Source: Strix aluco (taxonomy: Eukaryota; Chordata; Aves; Strigiformes; Strigidae). Taken from it: a stretch of DNA of 64,000 nt. Positions 33,921 through 45,225 of this stretch are shown one piece after another (the first letter of the stretch is position 1; each line of letters starts with the position of its first letter). A program made the position numbers and the translations under genes. The stretch covers positions 48,056,828 to 48,120,827 of the forward strand of contig NC_133970.1 of the NCBI RefSeq assembly GCF_031877795.1, read 5' to 3'. The notes under the pieces were generated by a model that was given only the letters and a program-made list of their open reading frames with translations, searched no databases and was not told the origin of the DNA.

Positions 33921-34745
33921 AACAAAGGAAGCAATGGATGTTGTCTATCTTGACTTCAGTAAGGCTTTTGACACTGTCTTCCATGACACTCATAGAGAAG
34001 CTGACAAAGTATGTGTTGGAGAAGTGAACAATAAGGTGTATCAAAAAATGCCTGAAGGGCCAGGTCCAGCCTCTCAGGGTTGTGATCAGTGGCACAAAGG
34101 CCATTTGAAGGAAGTCATTAGTGTTGTACCCCCAGGGTTCAATATTGGAGCCAGTACTATTTAACATCTTCATTAATGACCTGGACAATGGTGCAGATTT
34201 TACCCTTTGTAAGTTTGCAGATAATACAAAATGGGGAGGAGTGGCTGATACACTAAATGTTTGTGCTGCTATTCAGAGGTACCTGGACAAGGATAGAGAA
34301 CCGGACAGAGGATCCTCACGAAGTTCAGCAAAGAGGAAAATGCAGAGTCCTGCATCTGGGGAGTAGTAGCCACATATGCCAGTACATGCTGGGGGCTGAC
34401 CAGCTGATAAGCAGCTCTGCAGAGAAGGACCCTGGGAGTCCTGTTGGACAACAAGCTGACCATGAGCCAACAATGTGTCCTCACAACAATGAAGGCCAAC
34501 AGCACCCTGGGCAACATTAAGAAGAGTGTTGCTGGCAGGTCGAGGGGAGTTCATCCTTCTCTACTTAGCACTGGTGAGGTCACATGTTGAGTGCTGTATC
34601 CAGTTATAGGTTTCCTGATACAAGAAAGATATGGACTTAGTGGAGTGAGTCCAGCAAAGGGATGAAGAGTTGATTAAGGGACTGGAGCATCTTTCCTATG
34701 GGGAGAGGCTGATATTCTTTTTGATCTTCTAAGGAAGTACGAGTT

Positions 34746-36832
34746 GATTCTCAGTTTCAGAACGCTCTGTGGATGTTATATTTTAATTTTTCAGAAGATA
34801 CTTTCCAGATATAGAATTAGTAAGCCATCAAAATAATATTTGTCTCATGTAAAATTATGTGAAGGCAAAAATGATGAGAGAGACTTTGTTAATGCTGTTG
34901 ACAGGACTATAGACTGTTGAGACGAGCAGACAATATGCCTTCAAAAGGATGTTACAAGGTAGCAATGTTTCATTACAAGATGATGCTTAAAGTTCATAAC
35001 TCTGTGATAAACTGAAGAGTTGTGTTGTTGAGACATTCCTCCTATAATCTGTAAGGGGTGTGGACATGGGAAAATAAAAGGTGGGATTACATGTTTTTAC
35101 ACTTGATTCTTATGATTTACAAAATTGTTATAGTGTTTATAGTTAAATATATTAAAAATGTGATACTAAATGCATTTCCTCTACTTAGAGCTACTTAAAC
35201 CATTGAAAACAAAAATTAATAGTCTCAAAAAAATCATGGCGGTTAAATGTGAGTGCATATTACTTTATATGCCACAGTCCTTTCAGGAATTGTACTTTAA
35301 TAGAACTGAAATTCAGAATGCTTTGACTATAACTGCTTCCTCTGCTCTCTGTCCCTGAAATATCCCAGATTATTCCCCCCCCAGGATCTCACATCCACAT
35401 AAGCAGCCAGTGCAGAGATTCCCTTGAGAGGAATTCTCATGGGAGTCACTTTTCCAACTCCTGAAGAGTATTATACACTTCCAGGGATGCTGTTTGGCTA
35501 TTCTTAATGTTGCGTGAGTAGACAAATAGAAAGAGAGGATTTCTAATGCTAGAAAAATCTGATTAATGGAAGTGAAGCTAGAAGAAATTATGGATAAAGG
35601 ATCATCTTTATAATGGAACAGGAGTGATCACTTAAATTAATTGTGTAACCAGTTTATTCCAGACTTCAGTATACTTTGTTTTCTTGATGATATGTTTAAG
35701 GCCAGGTTGGAGACATTTGTAAAGGAAATTAGTATTGTTCCACTATGTTAGCAGGAGCAGTGCAGGAGACATTATATGAATTTGTAGTATATGAAGGAAG
35801 TCAGGTTAGATCATAAGGGTTCTGGTGTTTGAGTTGGAGACTTGGGCTTGTTTTGTTTTAAAGCTTTGTCAGTTATAATAATTTCCAGCATTTTATAGAT
35901 GCCTGGCATGGAAACAAAAAAGTCTAGGTCTGTCTACTTGCCTTATCTTTTTGCTCCATGGCTTTTGCCAGCACAACTACTTCCTGGTTTAGCGCTGCAG
36001 CTGAGTTAATAAATGCACCCAATTCTGTCTGTAGTGACTCTACAGTTACTCTGTCTGTAATGAGTCTGGTATGTGCCTGTGCTGTATTCCCATTATTTTT
36101 TTTAATGTGCTACACAGAGATAGGAGCTGGAATAATGGATGCTTCCTAAGGATTCTGCAGTATGTTTAGTCTATAATGCTCGCTCTCACACTTCACTAGT
36201 GGTTAGAAAGAACTGCCATGTATTGCCAGTCTGTGTATTTGGTGAAATTGTTCAGGAGTGAAATAGGGTGAAATCTGTAACTGATGTAGTTGTGGTGGCA
36301 GGAGTCCCTAATTTAGGACAAATGGTATGAGAATGAGTAAGTATCCTATGGTGTGGTGTTTTGGTTTTTTTTCTCCTGGTAAACAGGGGAAAAAGAGATT
36401 ATTTCTTAAAAAAATATTTTTACTGCAAGAAACTACACAAATTTTATTAAAACGTGGAAATTGTTTGTTAAATATGAGATATATTCTATAACACTGTTTC
36501 AGATAGTTTGTTCAACTGGATCTCCTTGATCTCTGTATTTCATGCCCCTGTTTTATGTGCAAACTGCATGGAGGATTTAACTTACAAACAAGCTTTGCAA
36601 ACAAAACTTTAAATGTTAGTAATTTTGGCTGTTGCATGTTTTTTCCCAGTAATACTGAATTAAAGGTTGCAGATAATGTGAAAATTGTAATACAAGATGA
36701 AGCTTGAAGAATCACTTTCCTAAAAATCTGAAAGTAAATTAATCTGAAAGTTCATGAATACAGGGTGTTTTCTGCTTTTGTAGCATGCTGAATTCTATCT
36801 GTGTTATTGCAGAAAAAAAATTTATGTTGGTT
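34746..36832 (+). other. GPBP1 intron 1, nothing recognised
   Basis: About 2.1 kb AT-rich sequence, no frame above 63 codons with any recognisable content and no repeat match noted. Confidence 0.5.
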
Positions 36833-36836
36833 GTAG

Positions 36837-37407
36837 CGTTACCGTAAATTTGGTCTCAAAAGAACCCCCTAAGACTTAGTTTGCAGTTTTAGAAGGCAGG
36901 CATTCTTTATTGCAGCGCTGGATGCACGGGGGATCACTCCACCTAACGCGCATGCTGAAAGACAAGGGCACGTTTATTATATACAATAAAAGAAATGAAT
37001 ATTCATGTAACTTCTGAGAAGTACCCACCTCTTTCCAGAGGATCTAATGCATGTGTTAATACATTGCGCGAGCATACTAAAATCTGGGGCAGGGTCTCCG
37101 AGGGGCTTCCATGGGGGTTTTCGGTGGTCTGTGGTGGTCCCTAGTGGCTGTTGAAGAGGTGTCTCTTGGTGTCCTTTCCGTGAACTCTGAGGGTTTTCAT
37201 ATAAGGCCTCGTCTTGGCTCATGGCTCTGTCTGTAAAGTTTCTCAGCTTTCTTATCTTTGGCTCCCACAGGTGTCTGTTGGTTTCTCTGCCCTCCCCGGG
37301 ATGGACCCATCACAGTTGCAAAAATTATGTCCTTCGGTGCACTCTTGTCTGAGGCCCCTTACAGCAGTTAGCACCAACTGCTAGCAGCCATCAGCTAGCA
37401 GGCATCA
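36837..37407 (-). mobile_element. Solo LTR, 571 bp, minus orientation
   Basis: Nearly identical in reverse complement to 16183-16753, with the same length, flanked by perfect 4-bp duplications GTAG (36833-36836 and 37408-37411). The first base of the plus-strand view is C where the sister has T. The close match points to recent insertion or gene conversion. Confidence 0.9.
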
Positions 37408-37411
37408 GTAG

Positions 37412-39550
37412 TGCATGGTCTTCACGTTTAAAAACTTTGGTTTTTAAACACTGCATTGATTTAAAGTAGCAGGGGAGAGAGGAAAAAAACTTGCTGGGGC
37501 ATGGTATTCTCATATTACCACCTAAGTGGGAAAAACTGGATTAATTATTACAATGTTGGTTTTGTGTACATGCATTGTGTTAGATGTTAAATTCTTTAGT
37601 TTTTCAATAATTAGTTTCTGATTTATAAGCATAATAGCAATTGACAGGTTCAAATATTTATGTTAAGTCTTAAAGTTGTTCCAGAATTTTGTTGTTCTGA
37701 TCTTCAAAACTGTGTGCCCAGCCTAAATCTGTTATAACCGGTATCATCTTGTGATTCTTATGGTATTTTGGATTAAGGCATCTCTTTTCTTGGTGGAATT
37801 TAATCATTCAGATGTTTATAACCACTGTTTAAATACATCTTAGGTCCTAATTTTGTGAGGCAAAGCAAGCCCAAATAGTTTCCTTAGACTTTTCTTATCC
37901 CTGATCACTGAAATAGTTCATTATTGCACTAAGTAAAATTTTAAATTTCTCTGCTGTTCTAAGTGTGATTTTACTTGTATCTTTTCCTGTGATGATTTAA
38001 AAAAGAAAAATGTAGTAGTGCAGGGAAAATTGACTATATTGTTTAAGATTTGATTTCTTAATTTAATTTGGTAGGCATAAGCTAAACTAATAATAGTTGG
38101 TTTAGTTCCATCTTTTTTGTTGTTTTTGCAGAGTTTTGGGAGTTGACTAGCTGTTTTTTCTTAGCCCTTTTGCAGGTCTTCTGATTCACGCAGTGGCTTT
38201 CTACTTCCCTTTTCTCAGCATGTTACTTCTTTTTCTAAAACAGAGGCAATATATTAAATTTTCCTGAATGCTCTTCAGATGAGACAAATAAGTTTGTTAA
38301 GAAAGTGAGTGTGTCCAGATGCTCTAAAACTGGTGAAAAATATTTTCTGTCACAAAAGGACCTTATTGACTCAACCATAAAAAAACCCCAGCCCAACCTT
38401 TTTGGATGTTGGTTAAGCACGCTTGGTTCAGTGTTCTTATTTTAGATGCTCATGTGGCTCAAAGTGGGTCACTGAGTTATATTTATGAGAAATCTCCACT
38501 GTACATCATTTGGAACCAGCTGTTCGTTATTCCTTGGCATTCATTGCCTTATGAAGATCATACTTCACAAAACTGTAGACTTAAATTTTATGTAATTGAA
38601 TATTGGAATAATTGTTGCATGTTACCTGAAACAAAATGCTTTACAGACTTCTCTCAGATATGCCCCACAAGAAGTAAAAATTAAGAACAGTGGTAGGGTT
38701 TTTTTTTTCTTTTCTGTAAACTAGTCTGCTATCCACAACACAGCAAAAGATAAATTTTATCTAAATTTATGGGCTATGGAAAGCTTTCTTTTCTGAAGTC
38801 ACTATGTAGTACTTGAATCGGATACCAGAGACTATTGCTGAGATTGGACTGAATATTTTGACCAGTCTGATTAAAGAAACTTAAATGCATTTGAGTGTTA
38901 ATAGTATAAGGATAACAGTTATTTTGGTATCTTTTTCTCGCCTTTCTAGAATTGTGCAGCTCTGCTTCAGTAACAGACAACCCAAACCAAGTTAGCTTTT
39001 ATGATGCTTTTGTTAGAGAATGGCAGGTATATTTTGAGTTTGTGCTACCAGGGAATCATGAATTCATCATTCAATGATGAATTTTGGGTCTGATCTTTTG
39101 TTATCAAGAGAGTTTCTGAAAGCAGTGGAATAGTGTTCAGATCTGTGGAGCTTACCTCAGTAAGCTTACTTCTGATAGCTGTATTAATGCTGGGAGTACA
39201 ACAGCTGTTTTATCAGTGTTAATGAACAGTAGTTGATCTGTTGTGTGGTGTGTGTATGTAAGAGAAGGCTTACTAGCAGACAAATGAGTTCTTCATGGTC
39301 TGTCAGTATAAGTAAAGCAAATTCCTGTAAATGCTTGTATGGGTGCATATTACTTTCATTCTATTCAAATACTTTAAATGTGGGGGGTTTAAAAATTTAT
39401 TTATTTTTAAATTTATTTCAGAATAGGACAGTCCCATGTTTCTGAAAGGCAGAGGTGTTTTTCTAAATTGTTGATCAATGTTATCTATTTGCCTTAGTGG
39501 CTCCTCAGTCTTTGTAAAGGCAGCTCTTGTTTGATGTCAAACTGGAAGGA
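37412..39550 (+). other. GPBP1 intron 1, nothing recognised
   Basis: About 2.1 kb of AT-rich intron sequence; no mobile element recognised. Confidence 0.5.
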
Positions 39551-39556
39551 TGTATC

Positions 39557-39939
39557 TGCGGGAGTTACAGACATGCGTATGATCACACAGTGATTAAGCA
39601 ATGCCAACTTTAATATGGTAGACCAGCCTTTTATACTGCAGGTGAAAATCACAAGATACAATCACATGGTACAATTCTTTCTGATTGGACAGTTAGCTTT
39701 GCACATGCTCCTTAAGCTCTCTTCTGATTGGCTGAGAACTGCCACCTCGACATTGTACAAACTTCTTCTCTGCCCAGACCCACACCCTGAAGTTGTTTAA
39801 CTTCCTGGGTTCTTCCTCATTCTTCCAGGGTCATTCCCTCGTCACATCCTCGCCGAAGCTGAGGCTTTGCCAGTCTTGCCCATATGCAGGATTGCTCACA
39901 TGCCAATTTCCTCGCAGGAAATCCTTTAGAATCCCCACA
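39557..39939 (-). mobile_element. Solo LTR, 383 bp, class II type
   Basis: Flanked by perfect 6-bp duplications TGTATC (39551-39556 and 39940-39945). In plus-strand view it starts TGCGGGAGTTACAG and ends ATCCCCACA. On the minus strand there is a TATA box TATAAAAGGCTGG (near 39625-39637) and ATTAAA (near 39610). A 6-bp duplication fits ERVK. Confidence 0.88.
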
Positions 39940-39945
39940 TGTATC

Positions 39946-42900
39946 AAGTGAACTTCTAAAGAAGTCCCTTCGGTATTTTTATTAATAACTTCAGTCATGA
40001 AATGGAGTGTATGCTTATTAAATTTGTAGATACTATGAATCTGAATAGAGGTTGCAAGTGCTTTGGGGGACACAATGCAGAAATGTCTTTGCTGGAGATA
40101 GCTTAAGAAGTAGTGGACTTGAATAGCAGGAAAAAAGACTTATGTCAGACCTTATAGAAGAAACCTTTCTAGTGATGTAAGAGTAGTTCAATACTATACT
40201 GGGACATGTGTCAGAAGAAAGTTATAGTCTCAGTTGTTGGTTGGTCTAACTTAAGTTGGAAAGCAACGAAGAATCAATCAAACTGATGTTTGGCAACCAA
40301 GCTGATCACGAAAGGTTTAAGCATAGCAAATGCTGTCTGTGGCAGCAGAGTGGTCTTGCTGACATCTCATTCTCGCTTTTTGTGATCTATTTTCAATTTA
40401 CCAAAAATATCTTCCTAAGACTGAAGAGTATCCTAGAGCCATTGGATATTTGCTAGATCATCAAAACAGAGCTCATGCTTATAGTGAAAATGTTTATATT
40501 AAAATACATTCTAGGACAAACTTGTTGGCAACATCAGAAAGATAGCATCTATAAGAGTATGTATGAAGCCCAGTAAAACATGGTATTATTGATTTAAAGC
40601 TGGGTAGGCTGTGTACTCTAAAATGTAGTTTTTTTAAAAAAAAAATTAATATTTGTTCTTTCCTCTGATTTGTTGAGTGTTTCCCAATTTAATTATGGAT
40701 AGGGTATTTGTGCCTTTTAGAAGTTAGTGAGTAAATAAGGTTTAATAATGAAAATACTCAGTTTTCCTGTATCTAATTGTCAGACCAATAATATGTACAA
40801 TCAGATGAGAGAAAGTGTTTTCTTTATTTCAGTGGTGTGGAGATCAGTATCTTCAGTAGTTGCTTTTCTTGGTAGTCTTTAACTAAACCTGTGGTTCTAA
40901 AAATACATCTAAACTTCTGTTATTATTGTTCTTTTATCAAAATTAGCTGGAAGAATTAGGCCTAAAAGAGTTTCTTTTACGGATTTATTGAAACTTACAG
41001 ATATTTTGCTGCTGACTTTGCACTCTTGAGCATTGTTTAGTTTTGGCCTGGGCTTCTTTCTTTGTCACTTCACTATACTGTTTTGGATGAAAGGGATTGA
41101 CTCATTTGACTCAGCAGCACTATCAAAAACCTTTTTAGAGCTTTTAGTTGGAGAACTGAGAACATGGGGAAGACTTGAGTCTGCTTCTAGAATAATTTTT
41201 GTGTGAAGAAATATACACCCAGTATCAGTGAGCTGTGGACAAAGTTTGGTTAAAAACACCTTTCCAGTCCTTAGATACTTCGTGATCACCAAGTCTCACC
41301 TTAGCCCTTGATTTATGTGCAAAGGTAGGAATGTTAATAAGTTAAGAATAAACTTTTTATGGCAGTTGGATAAATAGTAGTGTTAGGAAGCTTGACTAGT
41401 TTTCTAAAAACAGTAAGGCTAATTTATTAAGAAATCACATTGTTAGTACTTCTGTTGTCCCATACCTAATAGCTAATTCACCAGTAACTTGGTAATACTT
41501 TTTGGATCCTTTATGTTCTTATTCAGTATATACCTAATCTCTTCATTTGTTTTGTAGACTGTAAGTGCCTTGGTCTGAAGATCTTGTTGTGCTGATCTTT
41601 CAGTATTGATACCTGTCTTGGTCCTTCCTAAAAATTTCATGACTCTCTTGCTTGGAGATGAGAACTGTATCTGAGGGAAGGAGGAAAAATATTTTTCTTG
41701 CTGTAGTCTGTTCACATTTATTTTGCTATTTCTTAATTTAGCATGTCTGGTTCATCTGTAAATATATACCCTTTTCTGTTTATATACCATTGCTGAACAT
41801 GATTAATCAGTAAAAGTGAACTTGGTTCCTGTTAGAAAGAGAAGCCATTTTTGTGATGGTTCTGTGACTCTAGAACTTTCTTTATTTTTTTTTTTTTTTT
41901 TTTTACTAGTCTGACATAATTGGATTCTTTAGAAAATTTCTCTGGAATTTCATTTGAGGTTAATTTAGAAGAGAGCATTGGATGACTTCAGTAGAGTAAT
42001 TTATAACAAGTTATTTGAGTGACACATACTTTTACACTTGTCTGTATTTAATGGTAGCAGATTTTGTGCATCTTACCTTATAGTTTAACTCTGGTATCAG
42101 GGGTACCTAAAAACTTTAGTGTGAGCTCACTGCATAAAAAAGAATCAGCAGCCCAACTAAGTAGTGCAGTTTAATGCTTACAAATCTGCTATACTTCCTT
42201 TTAGAAGTTGGAACATTCTCCTCTGTCACTGGAAGTCTGTACTAGTCCGGTTCAGGCTAGAATACAACAATAATTATCAGTTATCAAGTTCAGATTCCAC
42301 AGCTCTTACTAAAACTTACTCAAATTATAGCAGCTTTAGATTAAAGTGAACTATGTCAGTGCTCACTAACCTAAGTTTCTACCTTTTGACACGCAAAACG
42401 ATAAAGTATTATTTCAAGATTAATAATTATTGAACTATGTGGCCCATGGGGTCTTGGTCTGAGATTTTACAGATGAGCTCATAGCAGCATAGCTGGTTAC
42501 ATGGTTACACAGTGTTCCATAGTTACTTAAAATAATATACAATTATTCTCTGAGTTTTATAAAACTAATATTCTTATAAAATTCTATTTGATTATTTAAT
42601 CATGATTATTTCTCATCATAAGTTCCAAAATCATCCACTTAATAACAAATCAATGGCAATCTGTAACAAGAGCATGGGGTAGAAAAAGTACTCTTGGATT
42701 TTATCTTAAGCCATTACCTTCTCTTGCCCATTTTCAAACTAGAGAATTTTACTGGATTTTGACAGTATTTCTGGACACATAAACACTGTTTCCATTAAAT
42801 CTAGAGAAAATATGGGGCTTGTGGTGGTCCTGAGCATCTAGTCTTTTATTAAGGAACTTTAATATGGCCTCTGAGATTAACTTTTAGGGACTAATTTGAA

Positions 42901-43293
42901 AAATCAGCTTCTTCTAGGAAGCTAATGAAATAGCTCCTGCAGTCCATTCTGGATAGTACCAGAAAATATTTCAACAAGCTAATTTTGCCACAGCTTTCTG
43001 ATCAGACCTTATACAAGATGCTTCATCCTATTTATAAGAGGAAATAATAGAGTGACTGTTACAGTTGTATTTTCATGATACCAGTGATATATTTGATTAG
43101 TGTGACACTTTGGTAATAAAAGTGCAGATGTGATGCTATAAATGAGATGAGGCTAGTTAGATTCCAAAAACAGATCTGTGTGAAAACAATACTAGAAAAC
43201 AGAAGGGAAATAATGATCAAAACATCACAAGTGTAATCCTCTTGTAAGATAAGCATCTGAAAACTACTCATTTCTTGTTTTTTTCAATTACAG
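39946..43293 (+). other. End of GPBP1 intron 1, nothing recognised
   Basis: About 3.3 kb of AT-rich sequence with a T-run at 41884-41904. It ends with a good polypyrimidine tract and CAG acceptor (43291-43293). Confidence 0.55.
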
Positions 43294-43413
43294 GGACTTG
43301 CAATGAGGTGCTGAAGCCTTGTTTCATTGATTTGGAGAGATTGGACCTAAATGGCGCAGCATGACTTTGCTCCAGCCTGGCTTAATTTTCCTACTCTGCC
43401 ATCATCAACAAAG
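43294..43413 (+). CDS. GPBP1: GPBP1 first coding exon (CDS 43351-43413)
   Basis: The exon begins after the acceptor TTCAATTACAG and ends before GTATGT. ATG at 43351 opens MAQHDFAPAWLNFPTLPSST, the signature N-terminus of vasculin; 57 nt of 5' untranslated sequence precede it. Codon 16 is Leu; in the vertebrate vasculins I remember this position is Pro. Vasculin binds GC-rich promoter sequences and acts in the nucleus as a transcription regulator. The exon contributes 21 codons and ends in phase 0. Confidence 0.93.
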
Positions 43414-44029
43414 GTATGTTCTTTGCTGTTCTTTTGAACAGACAGTGTCATTATTAGAGAAGTCTAAATGTCATAACCTCAATCACAGTAAAAAATACAA
43501 ATCTCTTTATAAATATGTGAAGGGTGATAACAGATGATATCTAGCAAGTCTTGCTGTCATGATTTAAATGGTTGGACCTTGGTTGTCAAGCTCATACCTC
43601 CGGTAAGGGTTTCTGTGAAGTGTGTGCCTGGACATGTTGTCAGAGCTGTTGTTGGATTAATATTGCCTTCATCAGGAGTTTAAAATTAATTATAGTATTT
43701 TGTGCTAGAAGAACAGAGGCATGTGCTTAACATTCTTGCTTCTGATTTTGCTCTGTCCCCTATACGTTTTACAGAAGTGTTACTCTATCATCCAAGTGAT
43801 TAAAAAAATGCTTTTGAAATAGACCTTCTGAAATGGCTCTTCAGTTGCTGGTGGGATGCTTGCTACTACTAGTAATGTGTGGCGCTTTCAAATAGTTGTG
43901 CATTCTCACTGTGGTGGTTTCATCTAGACTACTGTTACTCACTTTATACAATGGGACAGCTTGGAAACAAGAAATAGCAATCTCTGAATCATTAGGATTT
44001 CTGAATATTCTAGGAAGTCTTGAATATTT
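43414..44029 (+). other. Start of GPBP1 intron 2, nothing recognised
   Basis: About 0.6 kb AT-rich intron sequence up to the target-site copy GTCTC (44030-44034) of the next provirus. Confidence 0.55.
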
Positions 44030-44034
44030 GTCTC

Positions 44035-44832
44035 TGTTACGGAGGCTTCCAAATAAGCAACCCACCACCAATTTAAAAAAATAAATAGATTTATTTTTTC
44101 CATAAAACCACCAGTCAGCTCTCCGTAGATTACAGATCCGGATGTCCACAAGAGGAGAACAGAATAACTTTCTGGGGTTTGACAGTAACCCGAAATACTT
44201 TACAAAGCCCCACTCCCCGGGGGTTTAACGACAACCCCAAACGAAAACTTCACTTCCTAGGGTTTAACGGGAACCCGAAACGTAAAACAAAGCCTCACAC
44301 CCCAGGGGTTTAACGACAACCCCAAATGAAAACTTCACTTCGTGGGTTTAACGAGAACCCAAAACGAAAAACAAAGCTTCACAGCCTAGGGGTTTAACGG
44401 GAACCCCAAACGTAAACTTCACTTCGTGGGTTTAACGAGAACCCAAAACGAAAAACAAAGCTTCACAGCCTAGGGTTTAACGACAACCCAAAACGCTCTA
44501 TCACTCACCTAGAAAGTGAGGGCTCTCAACCTCGAGGACCTGCTCAGGGCAGCGTCCCGACCCAAAGTACCTCGAGGAGTTTCCTTGGGCAGCATCCTGA
44601 CCCAAGGGGAGAGTCCTCTGACCGCAGCGTGCAGCTCCAGGGGACGAGCTCCAAATGGCTCCCCCAGGGGACTCCATTTATACCCAGGCCGAATCTGACC
44701 TGTAGTCAATAGCGGCTCCCATTGGTCAAAGGTCTCAGCTACCGCGAGACCCTGAAAACAAAGACAGCCAAAAGCTGCCACGTTTCAACAGCCAGGAAGC
44801 TCTGTTTTCACTGGGCGGATGCACCTGCCACA
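44035..44832 (-). mobile_element. 3' LTR of ERV-S-like provirus
   Basis: 798 bp; in plus-strand view it starts TGTTACGGAGG and ends CCTGCCACA. The minus strand carries a TATA-like GGTATAAATGG (near 44675-44687) and AATAAA (near 44085-44095). A run of eight hairpins occupies 44174-44490. Bases 44833-44844 outside the U3 end read CACGGGGTGGAT on the minus strand, the polypurine tract. Confidence 0.93.
44174..44490. repeat. Array of eight hairpins in 3' LTR
   Basis: Eight units of the form GGGTTTAACGNNAACCC, spaced about 40 bp, with AAACG and CTTCACTTC linkers. Stems alternate between three and four G-C pairs, always matched on the other arm (GGGGTTTAACGACAACCCC; GGGTTTAACGGGAACCC). By position it falls in the R region of the transcript. 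Confidence 0.85.
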
Positions 44833-45225
44833 ATCCACCCCGTGACTACAGTCATGATTCAGCTGGTTTCCTTGGAGTGGTGGTGCAGTCACCTCTTGCC
44901 TCCAAGGTTAAAAGGGAGCGCGGTCCGGTGAGTCTCCATGCTCATTGTGGATTGTCATCCCTAGGTAATTATACAGTCAAAATTGAAAAGGCTGATTAAC
45001 CATTCTAACAAAACAAACAATCAATGCCCAATATAACAACACCAAGTCCAATCATATTCTTCTGAGGGCTGTCAATTTCACAAGACTCCTTCACCACCCC
45101 GTTGTCATCAGGATCTTGATTGTCCATATGGATCCCCACAGCCAGGCAAGATGTCGACATCATCCATTCCTCCGAGGTCCTAATAAAAACAAAACTAGGC
45201 CTCGGATCAAAACCCGGGCATCAAG

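Larger units (their letters stand above)
26975..34745 (+). mobile_element. CR1 LINE, one copy in four pieces
   Basis: Pieces at about 26975-27135, 28245-28462, 29205-29275 and 33921-34745 read in order as a CR1 ORF2 reverse transcriptase: DQVREHLNK; NPGNYRLVSLTSV and QHGFMKGKSCL; VALYNEVT; then VVYLDFSKAFDTV and VPPGSILEPVLFNIFINDL. The catalytic box region reads FADNTK where the family has FADDTK, and stops occur, so it is dead. The three gaps are filled by LTRs and a class I ERV inserted later. Confidence 0.88.

Noticed and set aside
43939-44151. Frame MWTSGSVIYGELTGG at the left LTR
   Set aside because: It is the 3' LTR copy of the upstream end of the gag-pol frame and runs into flanking intron; not a gene of its own.
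44174-44490. CRISPR-like array
   Set aside because: Units are palindromic repeats about 40 bp apart, but they sit in a retroviral LTR of an animal genome, with no unique spacers and no cas genes.
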